In this document: positions 16,728 to 24,559 of the stretch, in pieces | Numbering within the stretch: position 1 is the stretch's first letter | Layout: each line of letters starts with the position of its first letter | Source of the DNA: an uncultured Selenomonas sp. | Lineage (GTDB): Bacteria; Bacillota; Negativicutes; Selenomonadales; Selenomonadaceae | Length of the DNA: 64,000 bases | Direction of reading: 5' to 3' | NCBI GenBank assembly: GCA_905372355.1 | Contig: CAJPOT010000008.1 | Span: 31,195-95,194 of the forward strand | Made by a program: the position numbers and the translations under genes | The notes under the pieces: generated by a model | What the model was told of the DNA's origin: nothing | The model's database searches: none | Seen by the model: the letters and a program-made list of their open reading frames with translations, nothing else

Positions 16728-17198
16728 TCAATCGAAAGCGCCTACATGGATGCTCGTGATCTTTCCTGCCCCATTGAACAGAAACTTGATGCCAAGATTG
16801 CCATTGGATTCGCTCTGATAAAAGAAGCTCCCTTTCCCTTGACTGTCCGGCTCGCCATAGATGCGCAGCACCGTTTCCTTCGTCATGCCGACCGCGATGC
16901 CCGCAGGTGTGGCCCAGCCGTTATTTCCCTTGCAGTCCGCGTGCACCATTGCGTCATTGCAAAAAATGACATCCACGCTCGTTCCATAATGATATGTGTC
17001 GACCCAGCCCCGCCAAAGAGGATGCTGACTCGTCGTCGACACCTTCGACGGTGCACCGTATATACCGCGCACATAATCCACCGACGCCCCATAAGGGATG
17101 CCGCCGAGCGACACTTCCTCATCGGGCACGGAAGCGGACGCCGCGCTCATCGTCGAAAACAATGCGAGCACAGCGATTGCAGAAAAAAACTTACGCAT
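16728..17198 (-). CDS. Secreted protein with SmpA/BamE-like repeats, 156 aa
   Basis: The N-terminus MRKFFSAIAVLALFSTMSAASA is a signal peptide with likely cleavage after ASA. The mature part contains two similar segments: SLGGIPYGASVDYVRGIYGAPSK and GIAVGMTKETVLRIYGEPDSQ, each of the form G-(I/M)-(T/S)-x-x-x-(V)-x-x-(I)-Y-G-x-P. This motif is shared by outer-membrane BamE/SmpA-like and copper-amine-oxidase-N-like secreted proteins of Negativicutes. The function is unknown. The ATG at 17198 follows AAAGGGAG; an earlier ATG at 17219 would give a longer, poorer signal peptide. Confidence 0.8.
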   Translation of the reverse strand: MRKFFSAIAVLALFSTMSAASASVPDEEVSLGGIPYGASVDYVRGIYGAPSKVSTTSQHPLWRGWVDTYHYGTSVDVIFCNDAMVHADCKGNNGWATPAGIAVGMTKETVLRIYGEPDSQGKGSFFYQSESNGNLGIKFLFNGAGKITSIHVGAFD

Positions 17199-17272
17199 GA
17201 GGTTCACTCTCCCTTTCAAAAATCGATTTCAGTCTGCTGAAACCCTACCTTCTTCATCCCCATCCAACGCGC

Positions 17273-18073
17273 TCACCTCTGCCGCGCCTCGTCAAACGCA
17301 TCGAGCACCGCGAGCATCTCCTGCGACAGACGGCGGCGGCATTCCGCTTTCAGCGCTTCGGGCACGCCGTAGAAAGCTTCGGCAATGCTGCCCGCGATGC
17401 AGGCGACCGTGTCCGTATCACCGCCGAGGGACACGGCATTTCGCACGGCATCCTCGAAATCCGTGCTTTCGAGGAACGAAATAATCGCCTCGGGCACAGA
17501 TCCTTGGCATGTAGCGTCCATCGAGTAATGCGGACGAATCTCATCGAGCGTGCGTGACAAATCGTAGCTGAACTCCCGCACGATATATTCCTTGATCTCC
17601 TCCTTCGGCTTGCCCTCACGCGAAAGGAAGATGGCGCTCGCCGTCGCCTCCGCGCCCTTGATTCCCTCCGCATGGTTGTGCGTAACGACCGCCGTCTGCC
17701 TTGCGACCTCGCGCGTTCTCGTGAGTGTATCATAGAGCCAGCCCGCAGCGGCGACGCGCATCGCCGAGCCGTTGCCGAAACTGCCGTACGGCTCAGGCTC
17801 ATCACTTGCCAGCCAGCGGCGGAAGAGTCCGCCGTAGCCGGCGCGAGGATACCTCCTGCCCCAGCGCTGCATCGAGCGAACGATCGCCGCACAAACCGCC
17901 GCTTCGTCCGCCTCTTCTCCCACTTCCAACAAGGCGTCGGCCACGGCGATCGTCATCACCGTATCATCCGTAAAGCGCGAGCCTTGACTGAACAGAGGAA
18001 AATCCTTCGTCTTGCCGCCGCGGTCGAATTCATACGGTGCACCGATCATATCGCCTAAGATTGCTCCATACAT
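17273..18073 (-). CDS. ADP-ribosylglycohydrolase family protein
   Basis: A 266-residue DraG/ARH-family enzyme. The metal and active-site motifs are visible: GAILGDMIGAPYEF at the N-terminus, FTDDTVMTIAVADAL (Asp-Asp pair for Mg2+/Mn2+), GNGSAMRVA, and the C-terminal SLGGDTDTVACIAGSIAEAFYG. The family removes ADP-ribose from protein side chains or from small molecules. The neighbouring genes encode a SirTM-type sirtuin and a zinc macrodomain, so the three probably act on the same ADP-ribosylated target. A 135-base gap separates it from the macrodomain gene and it has its own AAAGGAG site, so it may or may not be in the same transcript. Confidence 0.92.
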   Translation of the reverse strand: MYGAILGDMIGAPYEFDRGGKTKDFPLFSQGSRFTDDTVMTIAVADALLEVGEEADEAAVCAAIVRSMQRWGRRYPRAGYGGLFRRWLASDEPEPYGSFGNGSAMRVAAAGWLYDTLTRTREVARQTAVVTHNHAEGIKGAEATASAIFLSREGKPKEEIKEYIVREFSYDLSRTLDEIRPHYSMDATCQGSVPEAIISFLESTDFEDAVRNAVSLGGDTDTVACIAGSIAEAFYGVPEALKAECRRRLSQEMLAVLDAFDEARQR

Positions 18074-18208
18074 GCGAATCGCTCCTTTCCGCTTCCCCGT
18101 TTATCCCAACGACTTTCATCGTCTTATGTCCAATATTTCTGCACAGACCACGGGCGTTCGTGCGTGCAATTTGACCAACGCGCAGAATTTCTCAAAAAGC
18201 ATCAAAAA

Positions 18209-19117
18209 TCAAAGCTGAAAGATCCTGCAATAAATCGCCAAATCCTCGTCCTTGAACACATTGAACACGATGCGCATCGGCGCATCATGCGCCTGAAGCC
18301 ACGCGCGACAGGTCGCAACAGCTGTCTCGGCGGCTTCCTGCGGCGGGTAGTGAAACTCGCCCGTCGATATGCAGCAGAAGGCGACGGAGGTCAGCCCATG
18401 CCCCGCCGCGAGGTCGAGGCACGCGCGGTAGCAGGAGGCGAGACATTGCTGCGCCTCGTGCGTGACGCCCGCGAATATACCCGGCTCATGGACATGACTT
18501 CCCACGGGCGCGATGATCGGGCCGACCGTATGAAGCACATGGCGAGCAGGCAGATTGAAACCCGGCGTGATCTTCGCGCGTCCGGCAGGCTCCGGATGCC
18601 CCTGTTCCCGCATGATTTCATCGCAGGCGGCGCGAAGGGCGAGTCCCGCCGCCGAGTGGATCGCATTGTCGATGCAGCGGTGCAGCGGCACGAAGCAGCC
18701 GCGCAGGGCGGAGTTCGCCGCATTGACGATGGCGTCGACGGCAAGGCGCGTGATGTCGCCCTGCCAGAGCACGAAGTTTTCATCCGCAGTGTTCAGGCGT
18801 GCACCGCTCGCCGCGCCGCGTGCCATAGCCGTGCACCGCTCCTCCGCCACCGTCGGCAGAGCCGCACCGTCGACGACGCCTCGCACCTCACGCTCTTCGG
18901 TGAGCAGAGCGTCCTGCACGCGCAAGAAATCCGCCTGCAAGGGAATCGGCGGACGCACGTTCATCAAAGCACGCAGGAAGTCGCGCTGCGCCTGCCTATC
19001 GCGAGGAATACGCGCGGCTTCTTCGCGATAGGCAGGCATCTCCGTCAGAAGATGCTCGATGAGGAACGCGACCTTCTCTCTGCGGCCTTCCGCTCTTTCC
19101 TGCGCTTCAATCGCCAT
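18209..19117 (-). CDS. Zinc-containing macrodomain ADP-ribose hydrolase
   Basis: A 302-residue protein with an N-terminal helical region (1-120) and a macrodomain: LWQGDITRLAVDAIVNAANSAL, then the zinc-macro hallmark GCFVPLHRCIDNAIH with Cys/His/Cys ligands, and AKITPGFNLPARHVLHTVGPI. SAV0325/SpyMacroD-type enzymes of this class remove ADP-ribose put on by SirTM sirtuins. The ATG at 19117 has AAAGGAG at a good distance; a GTG at 19126 is possible. It overlaps the sirtuin gene by 11 bases, indicating translational coupling. Confidence 0.93.
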   Translation of the reverse strand: MAIEAQERAEGRREKVAFLIEHLLTEMPAYREEAARIPRDRQAQRDFLRALMNVRPPIPLQADFLRVQDALLTEEREVRGVVDGAALPTVAEERCTAMARGAASGARLNTADENFVLWQGDITRLAVDAIVNAANSALRGCFVPLHRCIDNAIHSAAGLALRAACDEIMREQGHPEPAGRAKITPGFNLPARHVLHTVGPIIAPVGSHVHEPGIFAGVTHEAQQCLASCYRACLDLAAGHGLTSVAFCCISTGEFHYPPQEAAETAVATCRAWLQAHDAPMRIVFNVFKDEDLAIYCRIFQL

Positions 19118-19988
19118 GCCCCGCACTCCTTTCTATCGCCTCCTGCAGCACCTTTAACGAAATGTCGATATCGCCGTCGACGAGGATGCTCTGCACGGCG
19201 ATTTCCTGCGGCGCGACGGCTTCCCCCTGATTCATCACGCAATAGACGGCTGCGGGATTCTCCTTCGTCAGCGCCCAGAACGGATACTTGATGATACCCG
19301 GCGTATTCGCACCGACGCCGAATTCCCAATAGAGCACGCGTCCCGTCTGATGCGCACGCAAAAATTCTTGATACCGTTTCGCCGCCTCATGCCAGCCCGC
19401 ATCCTCGACGAAGGTGCTGTCAGCACGCAGATTCATCCCCATCGGCTCGCCGCAGCGAGGGCAATGCGGCACAAGCTCTCGCGGCACGCGCATCGCCTCC
19501 TGCTCAGCGACCATGCGGCGCACCGTATCATAGTTGTCATACGTCGCATCGTGACAGGGCACGGAACACTGCCAAAGGCCGTAGTCGCCCTGCGTATAAA
19601 AGAGCCGTTCCTTCGGAAAGCCGTTGTCTTGAAAAAAGTGATCGACATTCGTCGTGATGACGAAAAAGTCCTTGCTGTAAAGCAACGAAAGGAGACGCTG
19701 ATAGAGCGCATTCTGTCGCTCCTCGTAGCGGTTGATCCAGATATGGCGGCTCCAATACGCCCACTTTTCTTCAAGCGTCGGGAACGGATAGAAGCCGCCC
19801 TCGTACATATTGCGGAAGTGATAGCGCTCGATAAAGTCGGCAAAATGCTTTTGAAAGCGTGCGCCGTCGTACAGATAACCGGCAGCCGCTGAAAGCCCTG
19901 CGCCCGCACCGACGACGACCGCCTCCGCCTCAAAAAGCGCCTGCCGCAGGCGCTCGATCTGCTGAACCATCGGAGGATTCGATGCCAT
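19107..19988 (-). CDS. SirTM-type (class M) sirtuin
   Basis: A 293-residue Sir2-fold protein: NAD-binding VVVGAGAGLSAAAGYLYDG, the catalytic region FFVITTNVDHFFQDNGF, followed by YTQGDYGLWQCSVPCHD and a reduced zinc site with only one clear CxxC (HCPRCGEPMG). Class M sirtuins (Staphylococcus, Streptococcus) are ADP-ribosyltransferases acting on a lipoylated GcvH-like carrier rather than deacetylases. The ATG at 19988 follows GAGGGAAAG. The macrodomain gene overlaps its end. GcvH-L and LplA2 genes, usual partners, are not adjacent. Confidence 0.92.
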   Translation of the reverse strand: MASNPPMVQQIERLRQALFEAEAVVVGAGAGLSAAAGYLYDGARFQKHFADFIERYHFRNMYEGGFYPFPTLEEKWAYWSRHIWINRYEERQNALYQRLLSLLYSKDFFVITTNVDHFFQDNGFPKERLFYTQGDYGLWQCSVPCHDATYDNYDTVRRMVAEQEAMRVPRELVPHCPRCGEPMGMNLRADSTFVEDAGWHEAAKRYQEFLRAHQTGRVLYWEFGVGANTPGIIKYPFWALTKENPAAVYCVMNQGEAVAPQEIAVQSILVDGDIDISLKVLQEAIERSAGHGD

Positions 19989-20105
19989 TTACTTTCCCTC
20001 ATTTCGATGTTCCGATACCATTTCTCGCCTCATTGCGATGTCATAAGATCCTCATGGCGCAAAAGCGCCGCCGTACCACAGGCAGCGCTTCCTGCCTATA
20101 CCGCC

Positions 20106-20834
20106 CTACACTTTTTCCACAAGCTGCCGCACAAAGTCCGTCGCAGGACTCTCCTCGATCTCCTCGGGCGCGGCGAACTGCTCGATGCAGCCATCCTTCA
20201 ATATGAGGACGCGCGTGCCGAGGCGCAGGGCTTCTTCGACATCGTGCGTGACGAAGACGATCGTGAGACCGCCGCGTGCGTGAATGGCGCGGATCTCGTC
20301 CTGCAGCTGGCGGCGCAAGAGAGCGTCGATCGCGCCGAAAGGCTCGTCCATCAAGAGAAGCTCGGGCGACGCCGCCAAGGCGCGCGCGATGCCGACGCGC
20401 TGCTGCTGCCCGCCAGAAAGCCCAGCGGGATAGCGTTCGCCAAGCTCTCTGGCAAGGCCGACGATCGCCATCCACTTCGCCACGGCCTTCTTCGTGCGCT
20501 CCTTGTCGCTCTTGTTCCAAAGGTTCGGCACATAGGCGATGTTTTCCTCGACCGTCAGATGCGGGAAGAGCACGCTGCCCTGAATCGCATAGCCGATCTT
20601 GCGGCGCAGCTGCACGAGATCCGCCGTCTTGAGGCTTTCGCCGAGCACCGTGATCTCGCCCGAAGTCGGCTCGACGAGTCCGTTGATCATCTTGAGGAAC
20701 GTCGTCTTGCCGCCGCCCGATGCCCCGAGCACCGTGATGAATTCGCCCGCCTCGATGGAAAGGCTCAAGTCACGGACGGCCTCCGCCCCTCCATACGATT
20801 TGCTTACATTGCGAAACGTGATGACCGCACTCAT
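20106..20834 (-). CDS. Osmoprotectant/glycine-betaine-type ABC ATPase
   Basis: A 242-residue ATPase of the OpuCA/ProV branch: Walker A GASGGGKTT, signature LSGGQQQRVGIARAL, Walker B LLLMDEPFGAID, and the H-loop VTHDVEEAL. It lacks the CBS domains of full-length OpuCA/ProV. The ATG at 20834 overlaps the upstream permease stop (ATGA). It would energise import by the fused permease/binding protein encoded just upstream. Confidence 0.92.
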   Translation of the reverse strand: MSAVITFRNVSKSYGGAEAVRDLSLSIEAGEFITVLGASGGGKTTFLKMINGLVEPTSGEITVLGESLKTADLVQLRRKIGYAIQGSVLFPHLTVEENIAYVPNLWNKSDKERTKKAVAKWMAIVGLARELGERYPAGLSGGQQQRVGIARALAASPELLLMDEPFGAIDALLRRQLQDEIRAIHARGGLTIVFVTHDVEEALRLGTRVLILKDGCIEQFAAPEEIEESPATDFVRQLVEKV

Positions 20835-22381
20835 CGGAGCACCCCCTTTTCTTCCAAGAAGCGACGCGCAACCGCACGCGGCTCCTCGCCGCCCGACTCG
20901 ACCGCGTCGTTCATCTCTGCCATCTCCGCTTCCGAAATCAGTCCGTCGAAATGCGCGAGCAAGGCGCGAAGTTCGGGATGTGCCGAGAGCGCCTCTTCGC
21001 GCACGACCATGCCGCATTCGTAGGACGTAAAAAATTTCTTGTCATCTTCAAGCACGATTCCATTGACCTTGGAAAGCCGCCCGTCCGTCGTGAATACGAT
21101 CATCGAATCGAGCTTTCCTTCATCGAGCGCCTGATACTTGAGACCGATGTCGATATCGACGGTCGAAGCGAAGTTCATGCCGTAAGCGCGGCACATTGCA
21201 GGGAAGCCGTCCTCGCGCTCGAAGAAATCGTACTCGGCGCCAAAATTCATCTTGTCTGCGACGCGTGCGAGGTCGGAATACGTCCTGAGCTGATACCGCT
21301 CGGCGAGATCACGCCGCACGGCGATGCCGAAGGTATCGTTGAAGCCCGTCATGCCGAGCCACTCCATGTGATACCGATTGCGATACTCTTCCTGCAATTC
21401 GGCGAAGCGCGATTCGTCGTAGGCGTCCGTGCGTTTCAAAACCTGCAGCCAGCCCGTTCCCGTATACTCGGGATAGATGTCGAAATCGCCATGCTCCATC
21501 GCCGGCATGATGTTCGACGTGCCGCCGCCGACGCCCGGCGTCAGGGCGACCTTGAGCCGCCCGTCCTGCTCAATGACGAGTTTGAGCATCTCGCCGAGGA
21601 TCAACTGCTCCGTCATCGGCTTCGTCGCAATGCGGATGACAGCCACCTTCGTGCTCTGAAAGAACGCATAAGCGCCGCCTGCTGCGACGAGCGCGAGAGA
21701 AATCGCCGTAAGACGCCGCCACGAACGTCTCCTCCGCCCCCTCGTATCGCTTCGGCGGAGAACGACACGCTTTTCGAGGCGAGCGAGAACGGTATCAGCC
21801 AGGAGCGCCAGACAGGCGATGAGGAGCGAGCCGTCGAAGGCGAGCGCTGCATTATTCGTCGTGATGCCGCGGTAGATGGCGATGCCGAGGCCGCCCGCAC
21901 CGATGAAGGACGCGATGCCCGCGAGCGCGATCGTCATCGTCGTCATGTTGCGGATGCCTGCGAGAATGACGGGCATGGCGAGCGGCAGGGCGATGCGCCT
22001 GAGCACCTGGAAGCGCGTCGACCCCATGCCGACCGCCGCTTCGATGAGGAGCGGATCGACATTCTTCAAGCCCGTATGCGTATTCTTCACCATCGGCAAG
22101 AGCGCGTAGAGCGTCAAGGCGATGATCGCCGTCGTATTGCCGATGCCTGAAAAAGGCAGAAGAAAGCCGAACATCGCGATCGACGGGATCGTGTAGAGAA
22201 AATTGACGACGAGAAGCGTCGGCTGCGCCATGCGGTCAACCTCGGCGATCAAAATGCCCATCGCGCCGCCAATCACGATGGCGAGGACGATCGCCACCAG
22301 CGATATGGCGATGTGCTCCAACGTAAGCTGCAGGAAAAAATCGCTGCGCTCCTGGAAAAGTCGTATCATCTCTGCAAACAT
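20831..22381 (-). CDS. Fused permease and substrate-binding protein of quaternary-amine ABC importer
   Basis: A 516-residue protein. The N-terminal half (about 1-215) has five to six membrane segments with the BPD motif EAAVGMGSTRFQVLRRIALP. A further membrane anchor (about 220-245) leads to an OpuAC/OpuBC-type binding domain (VAVIRIATKPMTEQLILGEM, then GGTSNIMPAMEHGDFDIYPEYTGT). This permease-SBP arrangement occurs in OpuB/OpuF and EgtUC-type importers for glycine betaine, choline, carnitine or ergothioneine; the ligand cannot be fixed by eye. The binding domain is tethered outside the inner membrane. Confidence 0.93.
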   Translation of the reverse strand: MFAEMIRLFQERSDFFLQLTLEHIAISLVAIVLAIVIGGAMGILIAEVDRMAQPTLLVVNFLYTIPSIAMFGFLLPFSGIGNTTAIIALTLYALLPMVKNTHTGLKNVDPLLIEAAVGMGSTRFQVLRRIALPLAMPVILAGIRNMTTMTIALAGIASFIGAGGLGIAIYRGITTNNAALAFDGSLLIACLALLADTVLARLEKRVVLRRSDTRGRRRRSWRRLTAISLALVAAGGAYAFFQSTKVAVIRIATKPMTEQLILGEMLKLVIEQDGRLKVALTPGVGGGTSNIMPAMEHGDFDIYPEYTGTGWLQVLKRTDAYDESRFAELQEEYRNRYHMEWLGMTGFNDTFGIAVRRDLAERYQLRTYSDLARVADKMNFGAEYDFFEREDGFPAMCRAYGMNFASTVDIDIGLKYQALDEGKLDSMIVFTTDGRLSKVNGIVLEDDKKFFTSYECGMVVREEALSAHPELRALLAHFDGLISEAEMAEMNDAVESGGEEPRAVARRFLEEKGVLR

Positions 22382-22397
22382 GGGGATTCCTCCTCAG

Positions 22398-23027
22398 TCA
22401 GTGCGCCTCGCTGTCCAGCCTTTCGATCGCTTCCACAGGACAGCTTTCAAAACAAAGTCCGCAGTGCAGGCAGTGTGCGGCCGCAATCTTGTACGGCTCG
22501 CCTTCCGCGATGCACTGCTGCGGACAGACCGCCGCGCAGGTGCCGCAGCCAATGCAGTCCTCGGTGATGCGAAAGCCCTTTTCTTCGCGCTCTGCACGGC
22601 CGAAGGAACTGCTCTCACGACAGATTGGACTCTTGCCGAGGTCAAAAAATTCGAGTCTACCCTCCGCGATGACGAAGGCTTCGAGGATGTAACGCGCCTC
22701 GCCCGGATAGACGCCCTCCATCGAGGGATTCTCCTGAAAGATACGGTCGATCATCGCCTTCTGCTCGCCGTCCGCAAGCCTTTCGGCGCGTCCCATAAGA
22801 CGTACCGTCTGCCACTCCTTGTTGAGTCCCGTAACAGCGACGGCGGGATTCGCCATAAGTTCGGCATAGAAATCCTTGCCGCGCGCCGTGCAGAAGTAAA
22901 GCCGCCCCTCTTCCACCAACATCACGTCGATGATGCGCACGGTGGGCGCTCCCGTGCAATCAACGGTCGCAAAGGCGCAGTCGCGGATATTGCGCAGGAT
23001 TTCCAGATACTCTTGAACACCCATCAT
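22398..23027 (-). CDS. Pyridoxamine-phosphate-oxidase-like flavoprotein fused to 4Fe-4S ferredoxin
   Basis: A 209-residue protein. Residues 1-140 are a split-barrel FMN-binding domain (CAFATVDCTGAPTVRIIDVM, then GRLYFCTARGKDFYAELM), resembling PNPOx/nitroimidazole-reductase-like folds. The C-terminus (about 150-205) holds two 4Fe-4S motifs: CIGCGTCAAVCPQQC and CLHCGLCFESCP. The fusion suggests ferredoxin-like electron transfer to a bound flavin. Start ATG at 23027 is preferred because AGGAAG lies seven bases upstream; an ATG at 23045 is possible. A weak extended -10 (TGCTACAAT) lies further upstream. Unrelated in sequence to the neighbouring importer. Confidence 0.85.
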   Translation of the reverse strand: MMGVQEYLEILRNIRDCAFATVDCTGAPTVRIIDVMLVEEGRLYFCTARGKDFYAELMANPAVAVTGLNKEWQTVRLMGRAERLADGEQKAMIDRIFQENPSMEGVYPGEARYILEAFVIAEGRLEFFDLGKSPICRESSSFGRAEREEKGFRITEDCIGCGTCAAVCPQQCIAEGEPYKIAAAHCLHCGLCFESCPVEAIERLDSEAH

Positions 23028-23122
23028 GCTATCGCTTCCTTTCATTCATACATTCATTGTAGCATAAAACTGGGTGAGATTCTCGATGGTTTCATTCAGC
23101 AATCTTTATTCAACTTTAAAAA

Positions 23123-23151
23123 TTGAGTCCACAATCATCATGTGTTATACT
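23123..23151 (+). promoter_or_regulatory. Promoter of the type I toxin mRNA
   Basis: TTGAGT (23123-23128) and TATACT (23146-23151), with a 17-base spacer. Transcription would begin near 23158. Confidence 0.7.
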
Positions 23152-23261
23152 TATACATGGTGCTACTTAAACGGTAGGCGGTCGATTCTTAGCCCCTGGC
23201 GGTCAACGTCAGCCGCGCATCTGCGCTCTTCGAGCTTGATTTGCGGGACGTTTTCGCATAC

Positions 23262-23312
23262 GACCTATTATCCAATCAGCTGCGCCCTTTAGGCTTGCTT
23301 CTTGGATAGGTC
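23262..23312 (+). repeat. Hairpin element shared with the serA/serC tandem repeats
   Basis: The element pairs GACCTA with TAGGTC (outer stem), leaves a TTA bulge, and then pairs TCCAA with TTGGA. It is in the toxin leader, ending 16 bases before the toxin start. The two copies near 36530 and 36635 have the same bulge and inner stem but a different, still complementary outer stem (TGAAAG/CTTTCA). Confidence 0.65.
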
Positions 23313-23328
23313 AGCAGGGGCGTTGCCC

Positions 23329-23397
23329 ATGACGATTAACGATTTAATCGCGTTGCTCTTGGTAACGCTTTTTATCCTCGTCGTTCTGAAGGCATAA
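23329..23397 (+). CDS. Small hydrophobic holin-like type I toxin (22 aa)
   Basis: An ATG at 23329 opens a 22-codon frame reading MTINDLIALLLVTLF followed by ILVVLKA and a TAA. The peptide is a single membrane helix with a short polar start, like the 'putative holin-like toxins' of Firmicutes type I modules. AGGGG lies eight bases upstream. Its stop codon is inside the terminator stem. An antisense RNA gene with a near-consensus promoter faces it. Membrane insertion and toxicity are inferred from this organisation. Confidence 0.7.
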   Translation: MTINDLIALLLVTLFILVVLKA

Positions 23398-23438
23398 GAA
23401 ACCCCGCCTCCGGCAACCAATCGTAGGCGGGGTTTCTT
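23396..23438. terminator. Bidirectional terminator of the toxin and antisense RNAs
   Basis: 14-bp perfect inverted repeat (23396-23409 and 23425-23438) containing AAACCCCGCCT. Both transcripts end here, so they share the complementary stem-loop. Confidence 0.85.
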
Positions 23439-23487
23439 AAACCAAACTTATCATTGGGGCTGACCGTTTACCGGTAGCACCTTTTCT
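23396..23487 (-). ncRNA. Antisense (antitoxin) RNA of the type I module
   Basis: Predicted from a promoter at 23494-23522 and the shared terminator at 23396-23438, giving an RNA of about 90 nucleotides that overlaps the 3' end of the toxin mRNA. Its 5' end starts GGTGCTACCGGTAAACGG, similar to the 5' end of the toxin mRNA (GGTGCTACTTAAACGG). Confidence 0.65.
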
Positions 23488-23493
23488 ATGCTC

Positions 23494-23522
23494 ATTATAC
23501 GACACAATGCGTCATTCGTCAA
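23494..23522 (-). promoter_or_regulatory. Promoter of the antisense RNA
   Basis: On the minus strand TTGACG and TATAAT are separated by 17 bases, which is close to consensus. It has no gene downstream other than the antisense transcript. Confidence 0.8.
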
Positions 23523-23542
23523 ATAACATCCATGCGCCTTGC

Positions 23543-24559
23543 TTATCCCTCGCTGCCCCAAAGCACCTTGCTGACGCTGCCGCGCTCGATGAGTTGGGCG
23601 GGGAAATCGCTGACAGATTCGACGACTTCTCCTGCAAGTATCTTCAACAGCATCTTCGACGCGCGGCGGCCGAGCGCTTCGTAGTCGAAAGCGACGGTCG
23701 TCAGCGGCGGATACGTCACAGCGCCCAGTTCGTACCCGCCGAAGCCCACGACGGAGACTTCTCCGGGCACGGCGACGCCGTTCTCATGCAGCGCACGCAT
23801 GATGCCGACAGCCAGTCCGTCCGTCGCGCAGATGACGGCGCTGGGGCGATAGGCTAGGATCTCCTCGCTCTTCTTGTAGGAGTCTTCAAAGCCAAAGTCC
23901 GTCTCCACGAAGTTCACGCTCGCGTTGCGGTTGCCGCGCGAGAAGACCTCGACGAAGCCGTCCTTGCGTGCGACGCCGACGGCCTTGTCCTTCTCCGTGA
24001 CGCCCACGAAGACGACGCGCTCATGCCCCATGCGGCGGATGTAGTCACCGAGCAGACGACCCGCACCGAAATCGTCGGCCTTGATATAGTGCACCTTCTC
24101 ATGCTGCTGCCCGATGAAGAGCACGGGAATCTCCTGCTCTTTCAGTTCCTTGACAAGCGCGATATGCTCGTCCGTGATGCCAAGAGAAGATACGAGGATG
24201 CCGTCGACGCCGAATTGCGCGAGATGCTCGATATTCTTGATTTCACGCGGCATTTCCAGAAACGAGGACTCGAACAATGTCCGGCAGCCGACCTCGTCGA
24301 ATGCCTTCGCAATTCCCGTGAGCAGCTTGCCGCCCGTCGGCGAATCGACGCGCGGCATGACGATGCCGATCACGCCGCTCTTCTTCGCCTTCAGCCGACG
24401 CGCGAAGGCGTTCGAGGAAAATCCCGTCGCCGCGATCGCCTTCTGGATGCGCTCCGCCTTCTCCTCGCTCACATAGCCATGGTTCAAATAGCGCGAAACC
24501 GTGCTTTTCGACACCTCGGCAATCGCTGCGATATCCTGGATCGTCACCTTGCGTTCCAT
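23543..24559 (-). CDS. scrR: LacI-family sucrose operon repressor
   Basis: A 338-residue LacI/GalR regulator: N-terminal HTH VTIQDIAAIAEVSKSTVSRYLN with the hinge helix near SNAFARRLK, then the periplasmic-binding-like ligand domain (KKSGVIGIVMPRVDSPTGGKL, ... ICATDGLAVGIMRAL). It is the last gene of scrA-scrB-scrR and overlaps scrB by 16 bases, so it is autoregulated if the operon promoter is its target. The ATG at 24559 has GGAGGGA upstream. The presumed inducer is sucrose-6-phosphate or fructose, by analogy to other ScrR proteins. Confidence 0.92.
   Translation of the reverse strand: MERKVTIQDIAAIAEVSKSTVSRYLNHGYVSEEKAERIQKAIAATGFSSNAFARRLKAKKSGVIGIVMPRVDSPTGGKLLTGIAKAFDEVGCRTLFESSFLEMPREIKNIEHLAQFGVDGILVSSLGITDEHIALVKELKEQEIPVLFIGQQHEKVHYIKADDFGAGRLLGDYIRRMGHERVVFVGVTEKDKAVGVARKDGFVEVFSRGNRNASVNFVETDFGFEDSYKKSEEILAYRPSAVICATDGLAVGIMRALHENGVAVPGEVSVVGFGGYELGAVTYPPLTTVAFDYEALGRRASKMLLKILAGEVVESVSDFPAQLIERGSVSKVLWGSEG

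Noticed and set aside
23074..23292. 73-codon frame before the type I toxin
   Set aside because: It spans a promoter and a structured leader, with no ribosome site and no similarity. The 22-codon toxin frame fits better.
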